Below, piece after piece: positions 1 to 8,005 of a DNA stretch of 64,000 nt. The first letter of the stretch is position 1. Each line of letters begins with the position of its first letter. The position numbers and the translations under genes were made by a program. The DNA is from SHVO01 sp050250575 (GTDB lineage: Bacteria; Pseudomonadota; Alphaproteobacteria; Rhodospirillales; Rhodospirillaceae), in assembly GCA_050250575.1 (NCBI GenBank), contig JBFWOJ010000007.1, forward strand, positions 1 to 64,000, given 5' to 3'. Under the pieces are notes generated by a model. That model did not search any database. It had not been told where the DNA came from and worked only from the letters and a program-made list of their open reading frames with translations.

Positions 1-539
1 TGGTCGCCCAGGCCCGCCGGGAGGCCCCCGAGGTAGACTCTCTATTATGTGTGGACCCCCTGGAGACGGCGGCTGACAAATTGAGCGCCCTGGCCTGGCG
101 GACCCACGCCCGCGACCGCTCAGACCCAAAGGATGACCCGACCATCGTGCGCCACCTTCACGACCTGGCCCTCCTCAAATCCCAGGCCGAGGGGAACCCG
201 GCCTTTGCCGACCTGGCAGCCCTTAACCTGGAGGCCGATGCCTCCCGCGCCAAGGCTCCAGGAATGACCGGGACGGTCCTGGCCCGGGCCATGCTCGTAC
301 GGATCGGCTCGGACAAGCTCTGGCGGGAAGAATATGAAAGGTTCGTTGCCCAGGTCTCCTATGCGCCGGCGGGGGAGGAAATGACCTTCGACGGGGCGGT
401 GGAGGCCTGCCAGGGGCTCGTCGATTTCGTGTGTCAACGGGACCGGCAGCAGGCCGCCGCGGAACTTCGCGACGCGATCGGCAAGCCGTCGCTGGGCGGG
501 CTCAACATCAAGGACATGATCGAGGACGGACGAAAGTGA
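1..539 (+). CDS. AbiEii/AbiGii-type nucleotidyltransferase toxin, C-terminal part (cut by window edge)
   Basis: The frame is open from base 3 to the TGA at 537-539, so the gene starts left of the window; the in-frame GTG at 51 lies inside the conserved region and is unlikely to be the start. The visible 178 residues contain the segments ETAADKLSALAWR and DDPTIVRHLHDLALL and, further on, EEYERFVAQVSYAP. These are familiar from the C-terminal helical half of AbiEii-like proteins. In the characterised family the protein is the toxin of type IV toxin-antitoxin or abortive-infection pairs and transfers nucleotides; the catalytic GS and Dx(D/E) motifs would lie in the missing N-terminal half. The AbiEi antitoxin would normally be just upstream, also outside. 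It lies on the left side of a tRNA-derived attachment scar, so it is probably cargo of an integrated island. Activity cannot be judged from this fragment. Confidence 0.7.
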   Translation, partial: VAQARREAPEVDSLLCVDPLETAADKLSALAWRTHARDRSDPKDDPTIVRHLHDLALLKSQAEGNPAFADLAALNLEADASRAKAPGMTGTVLARAMLVRIGSDKLWREEYERFVAQVSYAPAGEEMTFDGAVEACQGLVDFVCQRDRQQAAAELRDAIGKPSLGGLNIKDMIEDGRK

Positions 540-659
540 GTCACACGCACTTGCTTTAGAGCGACCAATACATGAGAGTCCGACTGCATTGATAACAGCG
601 AATGAATGCGAAAAGAGATTTGACTCTTCAGTCGATGTCAGAAAGTGCGCGCGATATTT

Positions 660-736
660 TTTGGCACAATTTGGCACAAAAGTTTGGAATCTCGGCGACA
701 CTCAGAGACTCACTGCGACACTCTAAGACACTGAAA
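660..736. repeat. Short phased direct repeats beside the attachment scar
   Basis: Two perfect tandem copies of TTTGGCACAA occupy 660-669 and 670-679. They are followed by four units on a strict 10-bp period starting at 697, 707, 717 and 727, each beginning GAC; three read GACACT and one GACTCA. The unit GCGACACTC is perfectly repeated at 695-703 and 715-723. The stretch is richer in A and T than its neighbours and carries no convincing gene. Repeats set one helical turn apart next to a tRNA-derived core are what arm-type sites of tyrosine integrases or excisionase sites look like. That role is inferred; the repeats themselves are plain in the sequence. Confidence 0.6.
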
Positions 737-783
737 AAATTCGATGTCGGCGAATCGCAAATGATTTCAAAGAGGCCAGATTC

Positions 784-829
784 GACTTCCAAGCTTACGA
801 CGAGGGTTCGATTCCCTTCACCCGCTCCA
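784..829 (+). other. Attachment-site scar: 3' half of tRNA-Gly(TCC)
   Basis: The 46 bases run from the anticodon loop (CTTCCAA, anticodon TCC, at 786-792) through a complete T-arm (GAGGG TTCGATT CCCTT) to the 3' acceptor strand CACCCGC, discriminator T and an encoded CCA ending at 829. No 5' half precedes it: the upstream bases do not resemble GCGGGTG or a D-arm, and the 5 bases before the loop do not pair with GCTTA after it. It is therefore a fragment, not a tRNA gene. Tyrosine integrases commonly recombine within tRNA anticodon loops and leave a 3' copy at the far end of the island. The intact tRNA-Gly and an integrase gene would be expected left of the window. Confidence 0.75.
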
Positions 830-987
830 TCCCCGCTCGCTGACCTACGAAAACTCCCCTTCGCGGGACCCCTGGCGCTTCGGCGTGGTAAGCGAGCCGC
901 TTGCGCGCTCTGCCTTGGCAACCCCACTTCCCTCTGAGTCTAGGGAGGCGCTAAGGTTTGGTCTCGGCTACCCCGGGGGACCACCGC

Positions 988-2706
988 ATGACACATCGCA
1001 TCCGCACGCTGCTCGCCACCACCACGCTTGCCGCGCCGCTCGCGCTCGCGTCCTGCAACCAGCAAAGTGCGACTGCGCCGGCGCCGGCGGATGCCAAGCC
1101 TGCCTTCAGCGTCGTCGAGGCCTCGATCACCGACATGCAGAAGGCCATGCAGGAAGGACGCGTCACGTCGCGCCAACTGGTCGAGCAATACCTCATCCGC
1201 ATAGCCATGTATGATCACCGCCTGAAGGCCGCGGTTTCCGTCAATCCCAATGCCCTTGCGCAGGCCGACGCCCTGGATAAGGAGCGCGCTGCGGGCAAGG
1301 TCCGTGGTCCGCTGCACGGCATTCCCGTTGCGGTAAAGGACAATATCCATACCGCTACCGACATGCCGACTACGGGGGGCGCGATCGCGTTCAAGGGGTA
1401 CTACCCGCCTTATGACGCGACGCTGGTGACGAATCTCAAGGAGGCCGGCGCGATCATCATTGCGAAGTCGACCTTGACCGAGCTCGCGAACTGGATGGCC
1501 GGCCCGCCGAACCAGATGGAGTCCGGCTACAACGCCCTCATCGGCCAGAGCTATAACCCCTACGACCCGCGCATGCAGGCGGACCTGGAGCCGGAATTGA
1601 ATACCGGCGGTTCCAGTTCGGGGATCGGCGTGGCGGTGAACATGTGGGCCGCGAGCGTCGGCACCGACACCGGCGGCTCGGTGATGAGTCCCACAAACGC
1701 GAACATGCTCGCAGGCATTCGCGCGACCACCGGACGCATCAGCCGTTGGGGAATCATCCCTGTCAGCCTCGACCAGGACATGTCCGGTCCGATGGCAAAA
1801 ACCGTGACCGACGTTGCCATCATGCTTGGCGCGATGGAAAGCAAGCAGCCGGACCCCAACGACCCGGCCACCACCAAGTGCCAGCCCCCGGCGAACAACG
1901 ATTACACCCAGTTCCTCGACGCCAACGCGCTCAAAGGCGCGCGCATCGGTGTTTCGCGGGCGGGAATCTTTACGCCGCTCGACCTGCCGGGCGGCGGCAG
2001 ACGTCCCGGCCTGCGGCCGGACGAGCTCGCCGCGATGGAAGAAGCCATCGCTGCGATCAAGGCCGCGGGCGCGGAGATCGTCGAAAAGGACTTTCCGACC
2101 TTTCTTGAGAAGGATCCGAAAAAGAACTTCGGTTTGCATGTTGTCTGTCAAACCGGCGTTTCGGGCGTCAATGAGAACTGCTCGATCATCTTCAATTACG
2201 GGATGAAACGCGACTTCAACGCCTGGGCGGCAAGCCTAGGCCCCAACGCGCCTTTCAAGAATTTGACTGAACTGCGTGAATGGAATCTCGCGCACACGGA
2301 CTGGAACACCATGCGCTATAAGCAGTCGCGTCTCGACAGCTCGGACGCCACCGATCTTGTGAAAGACAAGGCCCGTTACGACGCCGACCGCGCGCGCGGT
2401 CTTGAGATGAGCAGAGCGCAAGGCATCGACGTGCTTCTGGTCGGCGAAAAGGTCGACGCCGTGCTGTTCCCCGGATCGAGCGGCGCCGAGTTCGCATCGC
2501 GCGCTGGTTATCCGGGTCTTGTGGTACCGTTTGGTATGGTCACCAATCCCGGCAACGGACCGGACGGGAAGCCGACAGGCGAGCGTGATCGCCCGTTCGG
2601 CGTGAGTTTCGTCGGGCCGGAATGCGGCGAGCCGCGTGTGCTTGCCATCGGCTATGCCTTTGAGCAGGCCACAAAGCGGAGGGTCCCGCCGCCGCTGTTT
2701 CCCTAG
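988..2706 (+). CDS. Amidase-signature family lipoprotein (first copy)
   Basis: The 572-residue protein starts at ATG 988, preceded by GGGGGA; an open extension upstream is not needed. An N-terminal hydrophobic signal ends in a lipobox (Leu-Ala-Ser-Cys, Cys23), so a lipid-anchored envelope protein is predicted. The amidase-signature core shows the catalytic Lys117 (PVAVKDN), a Ser-rich loop GGSSSG beginning at Ser209, and the nucleophile Ser231 in GTDTGGS. The family hydrolyses amide bonds with a Ser-cisSer-Lys triad; the substrate cannot be read from sequence. The distance from the first loop serine to the nucleophile is 22 residues, two fewer than in the second amidase in this window (24), so the local loop geometry differs. 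It lies between the island scar and a sigma-54 promoter, with no partner in the same operon. Confidence 0.88.
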   Translation: MTHRIRTLLATTTLAAPLALASCNQQSATAPAPADAKPAFSVVEASITDMQKAMQEGRVTSRQLVEQYLIRIAMYDHRLKAAVSVNPNALAQADALDKERAAGKVRGPLHGIPVAVKDNIHTATDMPTTGGAIAFKGYYPPYDATLVTNLKEAGAIIIAKSTLTELANWMAGPPNQMESGYNALIGQSYNPYDPRMQADLEPELNTGGSSSGIGVAVNMWAASVGTDTGGSVMSPTNANMLAGIRATTGRISRWGIIPVSLDQDMSGPMAKTVTDVAIMLGAMESKQPDPNDPATTKCQPPANNDYTQFLDANALKGARIGVSRAGIFTPLDLPGGGRRPGLRPDELAAMEEAIAAIKAAGAEIVEKDFPTFLEKDPKKNFGLHVVCQTGVSGVNENCSIIFNYGMKRDFNAWAASLGPNAPFKNLTELREWNLAHTDWNTMRYKQSRLDSSDATDLVKDKARYDADRARGLEMSRAQGIDVLLVGEKVDAVLFPGSSGAEFASRAGYPGLVVPFGMVTNPGNGPDGKPTGERDRPFGVSFVGPECGEPRVLAIGYAFEQATKRRVPPPLFP

Positions 2707-2792
2707 GCGCCCACCAGGTCGGTTCCATCGGCAGGTTTTTGCTTATGAGACTGCCGCCAATGGCCGGAATCCGCCGATAAGCCTGTGCCGCG

Positions 2793-2802
2793 GAGTGCAC
2801 TC
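2793..2802. promoter_or_regulatory. Short palindrome upstream of the sigma-54 promoter
   Basis: GAGTGCACTC is a perfect 10-bp palindrome about 50 bp upstream of the -24 element of the sigma-54 promoter, flanked by partly matching CGCG and GCG. Enhancer-binding proteins of the NtrC class bind upstream dyads, so this could be part of an activator site for the DctD-like regulator. A 10-bp palindrome also occurs by chance, so this is weak. No second copy was found in the interval. Confidence 0.25.
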
Positions 2803-2850
2803 GCGAATGGAATCAGCGATTTACACGCCGACTCCCTTTCAGCGTGGAGC

Positions 2851-2866
2851 TGGCATATCACTTGCA
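2851..2866 (+). promoter_or_regulatory. Sigma-54 (RpoN) promoter, -24/-12 elements
   Basis: TGGCATATCACTTGCA matches the RpoN consensus TGGCACGNNNNTTGCW at every fixed position except the sixth and seventh, with exact -24 GG to -12 GC spacing. It points towards the DctB/DctD-like operon, about 200 bp upstream of the kinase start. The downstream regulator is itself a sigma-54 activator, which makes autoregulation plausible. The remainder of 2707-3067 holds no supportable gene. Confidence 0.7.
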
Positions 2867-3067
2867 GGCTTTCGCCCTCCAGGGAGAGGGGCCGCGCGCG
2901 GCCCTGCAGGGAGCGGATGGTGCGGACGCGGTGTGCGTTGCTCGCGACGGAGAATCCTCATGCGAAATTTTCGGACGCGGCGCCACGCGCTGCGACTGCT
3001 CGCGTGCGCATGATGTGCTGCGCCCCGTCGTTTGATGGACCCGGCATCCGTCTCTAAAATCGCCCGG

Positions 3068-4930
3068 ATGACCAGTGAAATGTCCGTTCCGCGCAGCCTT
3101 ATGACCCGAAGAACGCTTGCGGCCGCCTTCGGCGCCGTGGCTTTGATCGGCGCAGGCCTGTTGAGCTATGTGCTCGCCGAGCGTGCCGCGCTGCGGAACC
3201 TGGGCCGCGCGGCGCAGGACCGGCTGAGTCTGCTCGAGCGCACGCTCGATTATACCGTCGGCCGGTTCAGTTACCTTCCCGACGTGCTGTCCCAGGCAGC
3301 TCCTATCATCGAGGCCTATCGAAACCCATCCGATCCGCGTGCGATAAGAGACGCTAACCTTTACCTCAAGTCACTGAACGAAACCGCGGGCTCGGCCGAC
3401 CTTTACATCGTCGATCGCAACGGCGTCGCCCTTGCGGCCAGCAATTTCGACCGTGAAGCCACCTTCGTCGGACAGAATTATGCGTTCCGCCCCTATTTCA
3501 CCGACGCCCTGACGACCGGCGAGGGACGCTACTACGCGGTCGGCGTCACGACCGGTCAGCCCGGATATTTTCTCTGGCACGCGGTTCCGGACGCCGACGG
3601 AAGCACCATCGGCGTGGCTGTCGTGAAGATCGACCTTCTACATCTGCAGGAGGACTGGAAAAGCGCGGGCGACATCGTCGCCATGGTCGATGCGAACGAG
3701 GTGATTTTCCTCACCAGCCATCCCGACTGGCAGTACCGGCCGATGACGCGCTTGAGCGCCGATCAGATCCGCATGTTCCGTGAGACGCAGCAATACGGCG
3801 GCGCGGTCTTAAAGGCGAGCCCGCTGTTGTCCGGTGAGCGCGAAGTCGACGGCGTGATGGTGGAGAATGTCGACGACGGCTCGGTCACCGGCCATGAGTA
3901 CGTGGCGTTCTCGCGCACGCTGCCGCAGTATGGATGGACGCTCCTGGTATTGAGCGACATGCGAAATGTCCAGCTTCAGGCCGGCATCGCCGCCGGCGGC
4001 GCCGTCGTCACCGTGATTGCGGCGTTCCTGATCGTCCTGGTCAGTCATCAAAGGCGCCAGATCGCCAGGGCCAAGCTCAATGCCCACGCGCTGCTCGAGC
4101 AGCGCGTCGCAGCGCGAACGGCGGAACTCACCGCCGCGAATACACAGTTGTCGGTCGAGATCGACCAGCGCATTCGCATCGAACAGAACTTGCGGCGGGC
4201 TCAGGACAACCTGGTCCACGCAACCAAGATGGCGAGCCTTGGCCAGGCGCTGGCCGGCGTTGCTCACGAAATCAATCAGTCGCTTTCGGCTTTGCGCACG
4301 TATATCGCGAGCACGCAAGTTTTCCTCAGCCGCGCCGACAAGGAACTCGCCTCCGGCAACCTGAACACGATCTCATCGATCGTCGAGCGCATGGGCGAGC
4401 TCACCCAGCACCTCAAGAGCTTTGCCCGTAAGGAAACAGTTGCCAAGCAATCCACAGATCTTACCGCTGCGATCCGTTATGGCCTGAAATTGATCGACTA
4501 CCGCATCACGGCGGACGACGTGCAGCTTTCGGTCATCCTTCCCGGTCGCCCGGTCTACGTCCTCGGTAACACCATCCGCCTCGAACAAGTGGTGGTGAAT
4601 CTGGTTTCGAATGCGCTTGACGCAATGCGCGATCATCCGCATCGCCATTTGACTGTCGAGCTGATTCCCGACGGCAGCTCGGCGGTGCTTGAAGTCACGG
4701 ATACGGGGCGCGGCATCGCGCGCGAACAGTTGAGCTCGGTGTTCGATCCATTTTACACGACCAAGGATGTCGGCGAGGGGCTCGGCCTTGGTCTGTCGAT
4801 CTCCTACGGCATCGTCAAAGACATGGGAGGGGAGATTTCCGTGGAAAGCGAGCTGAATGTCGGCACGACGTTCCGCGTCACCTTGCCGCGAGCCGCCGAA
4901 GTGGCATCATCGGCGGAGGTCAGCGCATGA
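3068..4930 (+). CDS. dctB: DctB-like sensor histidine kinase
   Basis: The 620-residue membrane kinase has a short cytoplasmic start, TM1 at about residues 16-38, a periplasmic domain of roughly 260 residues of the double-PDC type, TM2 at about 303-325, then a coiled linker, a HisKA domain and an HATPase domain. The H-box is GVAHEINQSLSALR with the phospho-acceptor His400; DctB proteins usually have EINQPL, so Ser replaces Pro. The N-box (NLVSNALDAM), G1 (DTGRGIA), F (FDPFYTTK) and G2 (GLGLGLSIS) are intact. In rhizobia DctB senses C4-dicarboxylates in the periplasm and phosphorylates DctD. The start is uncertain: TTG 3032, ATG 3035, ATG 3068 and ATG 3080 are all in frame with weak ribosome-binding sites; 3068 gives the usual short tail before TM1. 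The last 4 bases overlap the regulator gene. The true ligand is not proven. Confidence 0.85.
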   Translation: MTSEMSVPRSLMTRRTLAAAFGAVALIGAGLLSYVLAERAALRNLGRAAQDRLSLLERTLDYTVGRFSYLPDVLSQAAPIIEAYRNPSDPRAIRDANLYLKSLNETAGSADLYIVDRNGVALAASNFDREATFVGQNYAFRPYFTDALTTGEGRYYAVGVTTGQPGYFLWHAVPDADGSTIGVAVVKIDLLHLQEDWKSAGDIVAMVDANEVIFLTSHPDWQYRPMTRLSADQIRMFRETQQYGGAVLKASPLLSGEREVDGVMVENVDDGSVTGHEYVAFSRTLPQYGWTLLVLSDMRNVQLQAGIAAGGAVVTVIAAFLIVLVSHQRRQIARAKLNAHALLEQRVAARTAELTAANTQLSVEIDQRIRIEQNLRRAQDNLVHATKMASLGQALAGVAHEINQSLSALRTYIASTQVFLSRADKELASGNLNTISSIVERMGELTQHLKSFARKETVAKQSTDLTAAIRYGLKLIDYRITADDVQLSVILPGRPVYVLGNTIRLEQVVVNLVSNALDAMRDHPHRHLTVELIPDGSSAVLEVTDTGRGIAREQLSSVFDPFYTTKDVGEGLGLGLSISYGIVKDMGGEISVESELNVGTTFRVTLPRAAEVASSAEVSA

Positions 4931-6306
4931 CGCCCAGAGTGCTGGTGGTCGATGACGAGGAGCAGGTGCGCCATTCGATCGTGCAGTGGCTCGGCCTCGG
5001 CGGGTTCTCCGTCGAGGCGGCGGCAAACGTCCAAGAGGCGATTGCCGCGATCCGCCGCAAAATGCCGACCGTCGTCTTAAGCGACTTCAAGATGCCTCAG
5101 AAGTCGGGAATGGACCTCATGCACGACGTGCACAAGATCGATCCGGATATCCCGGTGGTCCTTCTAACGGCGCATGGCGACGTTCAGTTGGCCGTCGCGG
5201 CGATGCGGGACGGCGCTTACGACTTCCTCCAGAAGCCCTACGCTCCGGACCATCTCACCGCCGTGATCACCCGGGCCGTCGAGCAGCGCAAGTTGAAACT
5301 CCAACTGCGCGAACTTTCCCAAAAGGTTGCCGCTCGGGAAGGTCTGGAAGCGCGTCTCATGGGTACATCCGCCGCGATCGCCCGCGTGCGCGCCATGGTC
5401 GCCGAACTATCGGTGCATAACCGCGACGTCATCGTCGCCGGCGAGACCGGAACCGGCAAAGAGGTTGTCGCCCGCGCTCTGCACGATCTCGGACCGAGGT
5501 CGGGAAAGCCGTTTGTCGCGGTCAACTGTGCGGCGGTGCCGTCCGAATTGTTCGAGAGCGAGCTCTTTGGCCACGAGGCCGGCGCCTTCACCGGTTCGCG
5601 CGGCGTGCGCGAAGGCAAGTTCGAATACGCCCACGGCGGCACGGTACTACTTGACGAGATCGAGAGCATGCCGCTCGTTCTGCAAAGCAAGTTGCTGCGT
5701 GTATTGCAGGAACGCACCATCGAGCGCGTGGGATCGAACAGGAGTATTCCGATCGATATCCGCGTCGTCGTTGCTACCAAGTGCAATCTCGAAGCGGAGA
5801 GCCGCAGTGGACGCTTCCGCGCCGACCTCTTTTATCGCTTGATGGGCGCCGAGATTCCGTTGCCGCCATTGCGCGCGCGTGAGGGCGACATTCTTCTCCT
5901 GTTCGAACACTTCGCGATGGCTGCGGCCGCCATCGCCGGTACGAAGGTGCGTCCCCTGTCGGCGTCGGATATCGAAGTTCTGCTGATGCATCAATGGCCT
6001 GGTAACGTGCGCGAGCTCAAGGCGGTGGCAGAACGCTACGGACTTGGCCTCAAAGCCGCCGGACAGACTGTGCAGGACATCTTGCGGCACGCAGAACCGA
6101 ACCAATCGACCGGCGGCCACGCATTGGCCGACCGGGTCGCGGCTTACGAGCGGCGTCTTATCGAAGCGGCTCTTCGCGACCACGCCGGGTCGATCGCCGC
6201 AGTAATCGACACCCTCAACATCCCCCGGCGAACCTTGAACGAAAAAATGGCCAAGTACGGCCTGTTACGTCCCGGCCGGGGCGGGCCGGCGCCGGAGGAG
6301 GCGTGA
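4927..6306 (+). CDS. dctD: DctD-like sigma-54-dependent response regulator
   Basis: The 459 residues comprise a receiver domain (acid pocket Asp9/Asp10, phospho-acceptor Asp53, KP near 102), a sigma-54 AAA+ domain (Walker A GETGTGK, residues 172-178; Walker B LLDEIESM) and a C-terminal Fis-type helix-turn-helix (RRTLNEKMAKYGL). DEIESM resembles the DctD subgroup. The sigma-54-contacting loop reads GAFTGS (219-224) instead of the canonical GAFTGA. Phosphorylated DctD activates dicarboxylate-uptake promoters with RpoN. The ATG overlaps the kinase stop as ATGA, so the two are translationally coupled. A sigma-54 promoter precedes the pair, and a candidate target, an organic-acid permease, follows, although I see no -24/-12 site directly before that permease. 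Confidence 0.88.
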   Translation: MTPRVLVVDDEEQVRHSIVQWLGLGGFSVEAAANVQEAIAAIRRKMPTVVLSDFKMPQKSGMDLMHDVHKIDPDIPVVLLTAHGDVQLAVAAMRDGAYDFLQKPYAPDHLTAVITRAVEQRKLKLQLRELSQKVAAREGLEARLMGTSAAIARVRAMVAELSVHNRDVIVAGETGTGKEVVARALHDLGPRSGKPFVAVNCAAVPSELFESELFGHEAGAFTGSRGVREGKFEYAHGGTVLLDEIESMPLVLQSKLLRVLQERTIERVGSNRSIPIDIRVVVATKCNLEAESRSGRFRADLFYRLMGAEIPLPPLRAREGDILLLFEHFAMAAAAIAGTKVRPLSASDIEVLLMHQWPGNVRELKAVAERYGLGLKAAGQTVQDILRHAEPNQSTGGHALADRVAAYERRLIEAALRDHAGSIAAVIDTLNIPRRTLNEKMAKYGLLRPGRGGPAPEEA

Positions 6307-6647
6307 CTGGTGCTGACAAAGCCTGCCGACATCGCTTTTCCGAACATTAAACGTGCGACAGCACGCATCATGTTTCGGTGGCCTCGCCGGTGACGTTGCG
6401 CCGGCATTCATCCGACATCCCACCGCGGCAGCGAGGGTCGACCCCGCGTCACAGTCAAACCGGGTATTGCACGCGGATAGTCTCATGCTACGGGAGAGGG
6501 GTGTGCTGTGCCGGCTCTGTAACGCCGTCGCGGCTTGCCGGGGGCTTGGGGCCAAAGTACGGTCGTCCTTTAATGTGTTAACCTGTGGTCACTTTCGGGA
6601 ACGGCGAAGATGACTGTTAAAAATGAGAATGTGGGGGTACGTGGGTA
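6307..6647 (+). other. Intergenic region before the organic-acid permease
   Basis: The 341 bases between the response regulator and the permease hold no credible gene. I scanned both strands for a sigma-54 -24/-12 pair and found none with correct spacing. A candidate sigma-70-type promoter lies near the right end and is listed separately. No hairpin with a T-run follows the regulator, so read-through into the permease is possible. Confidence 0.5.
6546..6574 (+). promoter_or_regulatory. Candidate sigma-70-type promoter for the permease
   Basis: TTGGGG (6546-6551) and TTTAAT (6569-6574) are separated by 17 bp, about 75 bp upstream of the permease ATG. The -35 matches 4 of 6 and the -10 matches 5 of 6 of the consensus. 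This is a weak call in a GC-rich genome. Confidence 0.35.
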
Positions 6648-7988
6648 ATGGCTGAAATCGCAGCAACGGGAACGGCGCAAGTCGACAAGATGACCGCGGC
6701 GGACATGGCGCGGCGGGTGAAGATGATCTTCCTTGGCTCGGCGGGGAATCTCGTCGAGTGGTATGACTTCTACGCCTATGCGGCCTTTGCGCTGTATTTC
6801 GCGCCGTCGTTCTTCCCGAACACGGACCCCGTTGTGCAGCAGCTGCAGGCCGCGCTTCTGTTCGCTTTCGGCTTCATCGTCCGGCCCATCGGCGGCTGGC
6901 TGTTCGGCCACTTCGCCGATCGCTACGGCCGGCGCAACGCGCTGACGACCTCGGTGCTGCTCATGTGCATGGGCTCGCTGATCATTGCGGTCTCGCCGAC
7001 CTATGCCCAGATCGGCATCTGGGCGCCGGTAATCCTTGCCGTGGCCCGCGTCATTCAGGGTCTTTCCCTGGGCGGCCAGTACGGCACCAGTGCCACTTAT
7101 CTGTCCGAAGTTGCGCACCCGCAGCATCGCGGCTTCTTCTCCAGCTTCCAGTACGTGACCCTGATCGGCGGCCAGCTGACGGCGATCATCGTGCTTCTGA
7201 TCCTGCAGAAAGTGTTCCTGACCACCGAAGAGATCCGCGAGTGGGGCTGGCGCATCCCGTTCTATATCGGCGGTGCGCTCGCGATCTTCACTGCGGTGAT
7301 GCAGAAGCAGCTGCACGAGACCGAACAATTCGTCGCGGCGAAGAAGGAGGCGGAGAAGAAGGGCAAGAAGATCGGCGGCATCCGCCAGCTGCTCAACTAC
7401 CCGAAGGAAATTGCCATCGTCGTCGGCCTCACCATGGGCGGTACGACGGCCTTTTACACCTACACCACCTACATGCAGAAATACCTGAAGCTGTCGGTGG
7501 GCCTCACCGACGAGCAGACCACCTTCGTCACCGCCGGCTCGCTCGTGTTCGCGCTCTGTCTGCAGCCGTTGTACGGCGCGCTTTCCGACAGGATCGGACG
7601 CCGGCCGCTGTTGATCTTCTTCGGGGTGTGCGGAACGCTGTTTACGATCCCGATCCTGACCACCCTTCAGACCGCTTCCGGCCCGTGGCAGTCGTTCTTC
7701 CTGATCGCCTGCGCCTGGATCATCGTTTCGGGCTACACCTCCATCAACGCGGTGGTGAAAGCCGAGCTATTCCCGACGGCCGTGCGCGCCATCGGCGTCG
7801 GGCTGCCTTATGCGCTGACGGTCTCGATCTTCGGCGGCTCGGCGGAATCGGTGGCGCTCTGGTTCAAGACCATCGGCCACGAACAGTGGTTCTACTATTA
7901 CCTCACCGGCATCATCGCCACCTCGCTTCTGGTCTATGTCTTCATGCGCGATACCGGCAAGGAATCGGCCATGAATAGGCATGAGTAG
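6648..7988 (+). CDS. MHS-family MFS transporter (alpha-ketoglutarate/organic-acid:H+ symporter-like)
   Basis: The 446-residue integral membrane protein has about 12 hydrophobic segments. The N-terminal GNLVEWYDFYAY and the loop motif GHFADRYGRRNA between TM2 and TM3, with the related GALSDRIGRRPLL between TM8 and TM9, place it in the metabolite:H+ symporter branch of the MFS (relatives KgtP, ShiA, ProP). Members import alpha-ketoglutarate, citrate, shikimate or similar solutes; the exact substrate is not decided by sequence. A purine-rich GTGGGGG/GTGGG tract precedes the ATG. It follows the DctB/DctD-like pair and is 17 bp ahead of a predicted exported acylpyruvate-hydrolase-like protein, so a role in carboxylate uptake fits the context. 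Dct systems classically control DctA, which is not present here. Confidence 0.85.
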   Translation: MAEIAATGTAQVDKMTAADMARRVKMIFLGSAGNLVEWYDFYAYAAFALYFAPSFFPNTDPVVQQLQAALLFAFGFIVRPIGGWLFGHFADRYGRRNALTTSVLLMCMGSLIIAVSPTYAQIGIWAPVILAVARVIQGLSLGGQYGTSATYLSEVAHPQHRGFFSSFQYVTLIGGQLTAIIVLLILQKVFLTTEEIREWGWRIPFYIGGALAIFTAVMQKQLHETEQFVAAKKEAEKKGKKIGGIRQLLNYPKEIAIVVGLTMGGTTAFYTYTTYMQKYLKLSVGLTDEQTTFVTAGSLVFALCLQPLYGALSDRIGRRPLLIFFGVCGTLFTIPILTTLQTASGPWQSFFLIACAWIIVSGYTSINAVVKAELFPTAVRAIGVGLPYALTVSIFGGSAESVALWFKTIGHEQWFYYYLTGIIATSLLVYVFMRDTGKESAMNRHE

Positions 7989-8005
7989 TACGGGAGGCAC
8001 ATTGC

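Noticed and set aside
628..927. A minus-strand frame of 99 codons over the same scar
   Set aside because: It gives the well-known spurious GNRTLV-type peptide from antisense tRNA sequence.
602..937. An open frame of 111 codons running across the tRNA-Gly fragment
   Set aside because: It reads through the tRNA-derived scar, producing the kind of sequence (TTRVRFPSPAPSPL) seen when tRNA 3' ends are translated; no ribosome-binding site.
2785..3057. Open frames between the first amidase and the kinase
   Set aside because: Low-complexity Arg/Ala-rich translations, no ribosome-binding site, and they overlap the sigma-54 promoter.
6307..6647. Sigma-54 site for the permease
   Set aside because: GG and GC pairs occur, for example near 6380-6402, but the spacing is wrong in every case.
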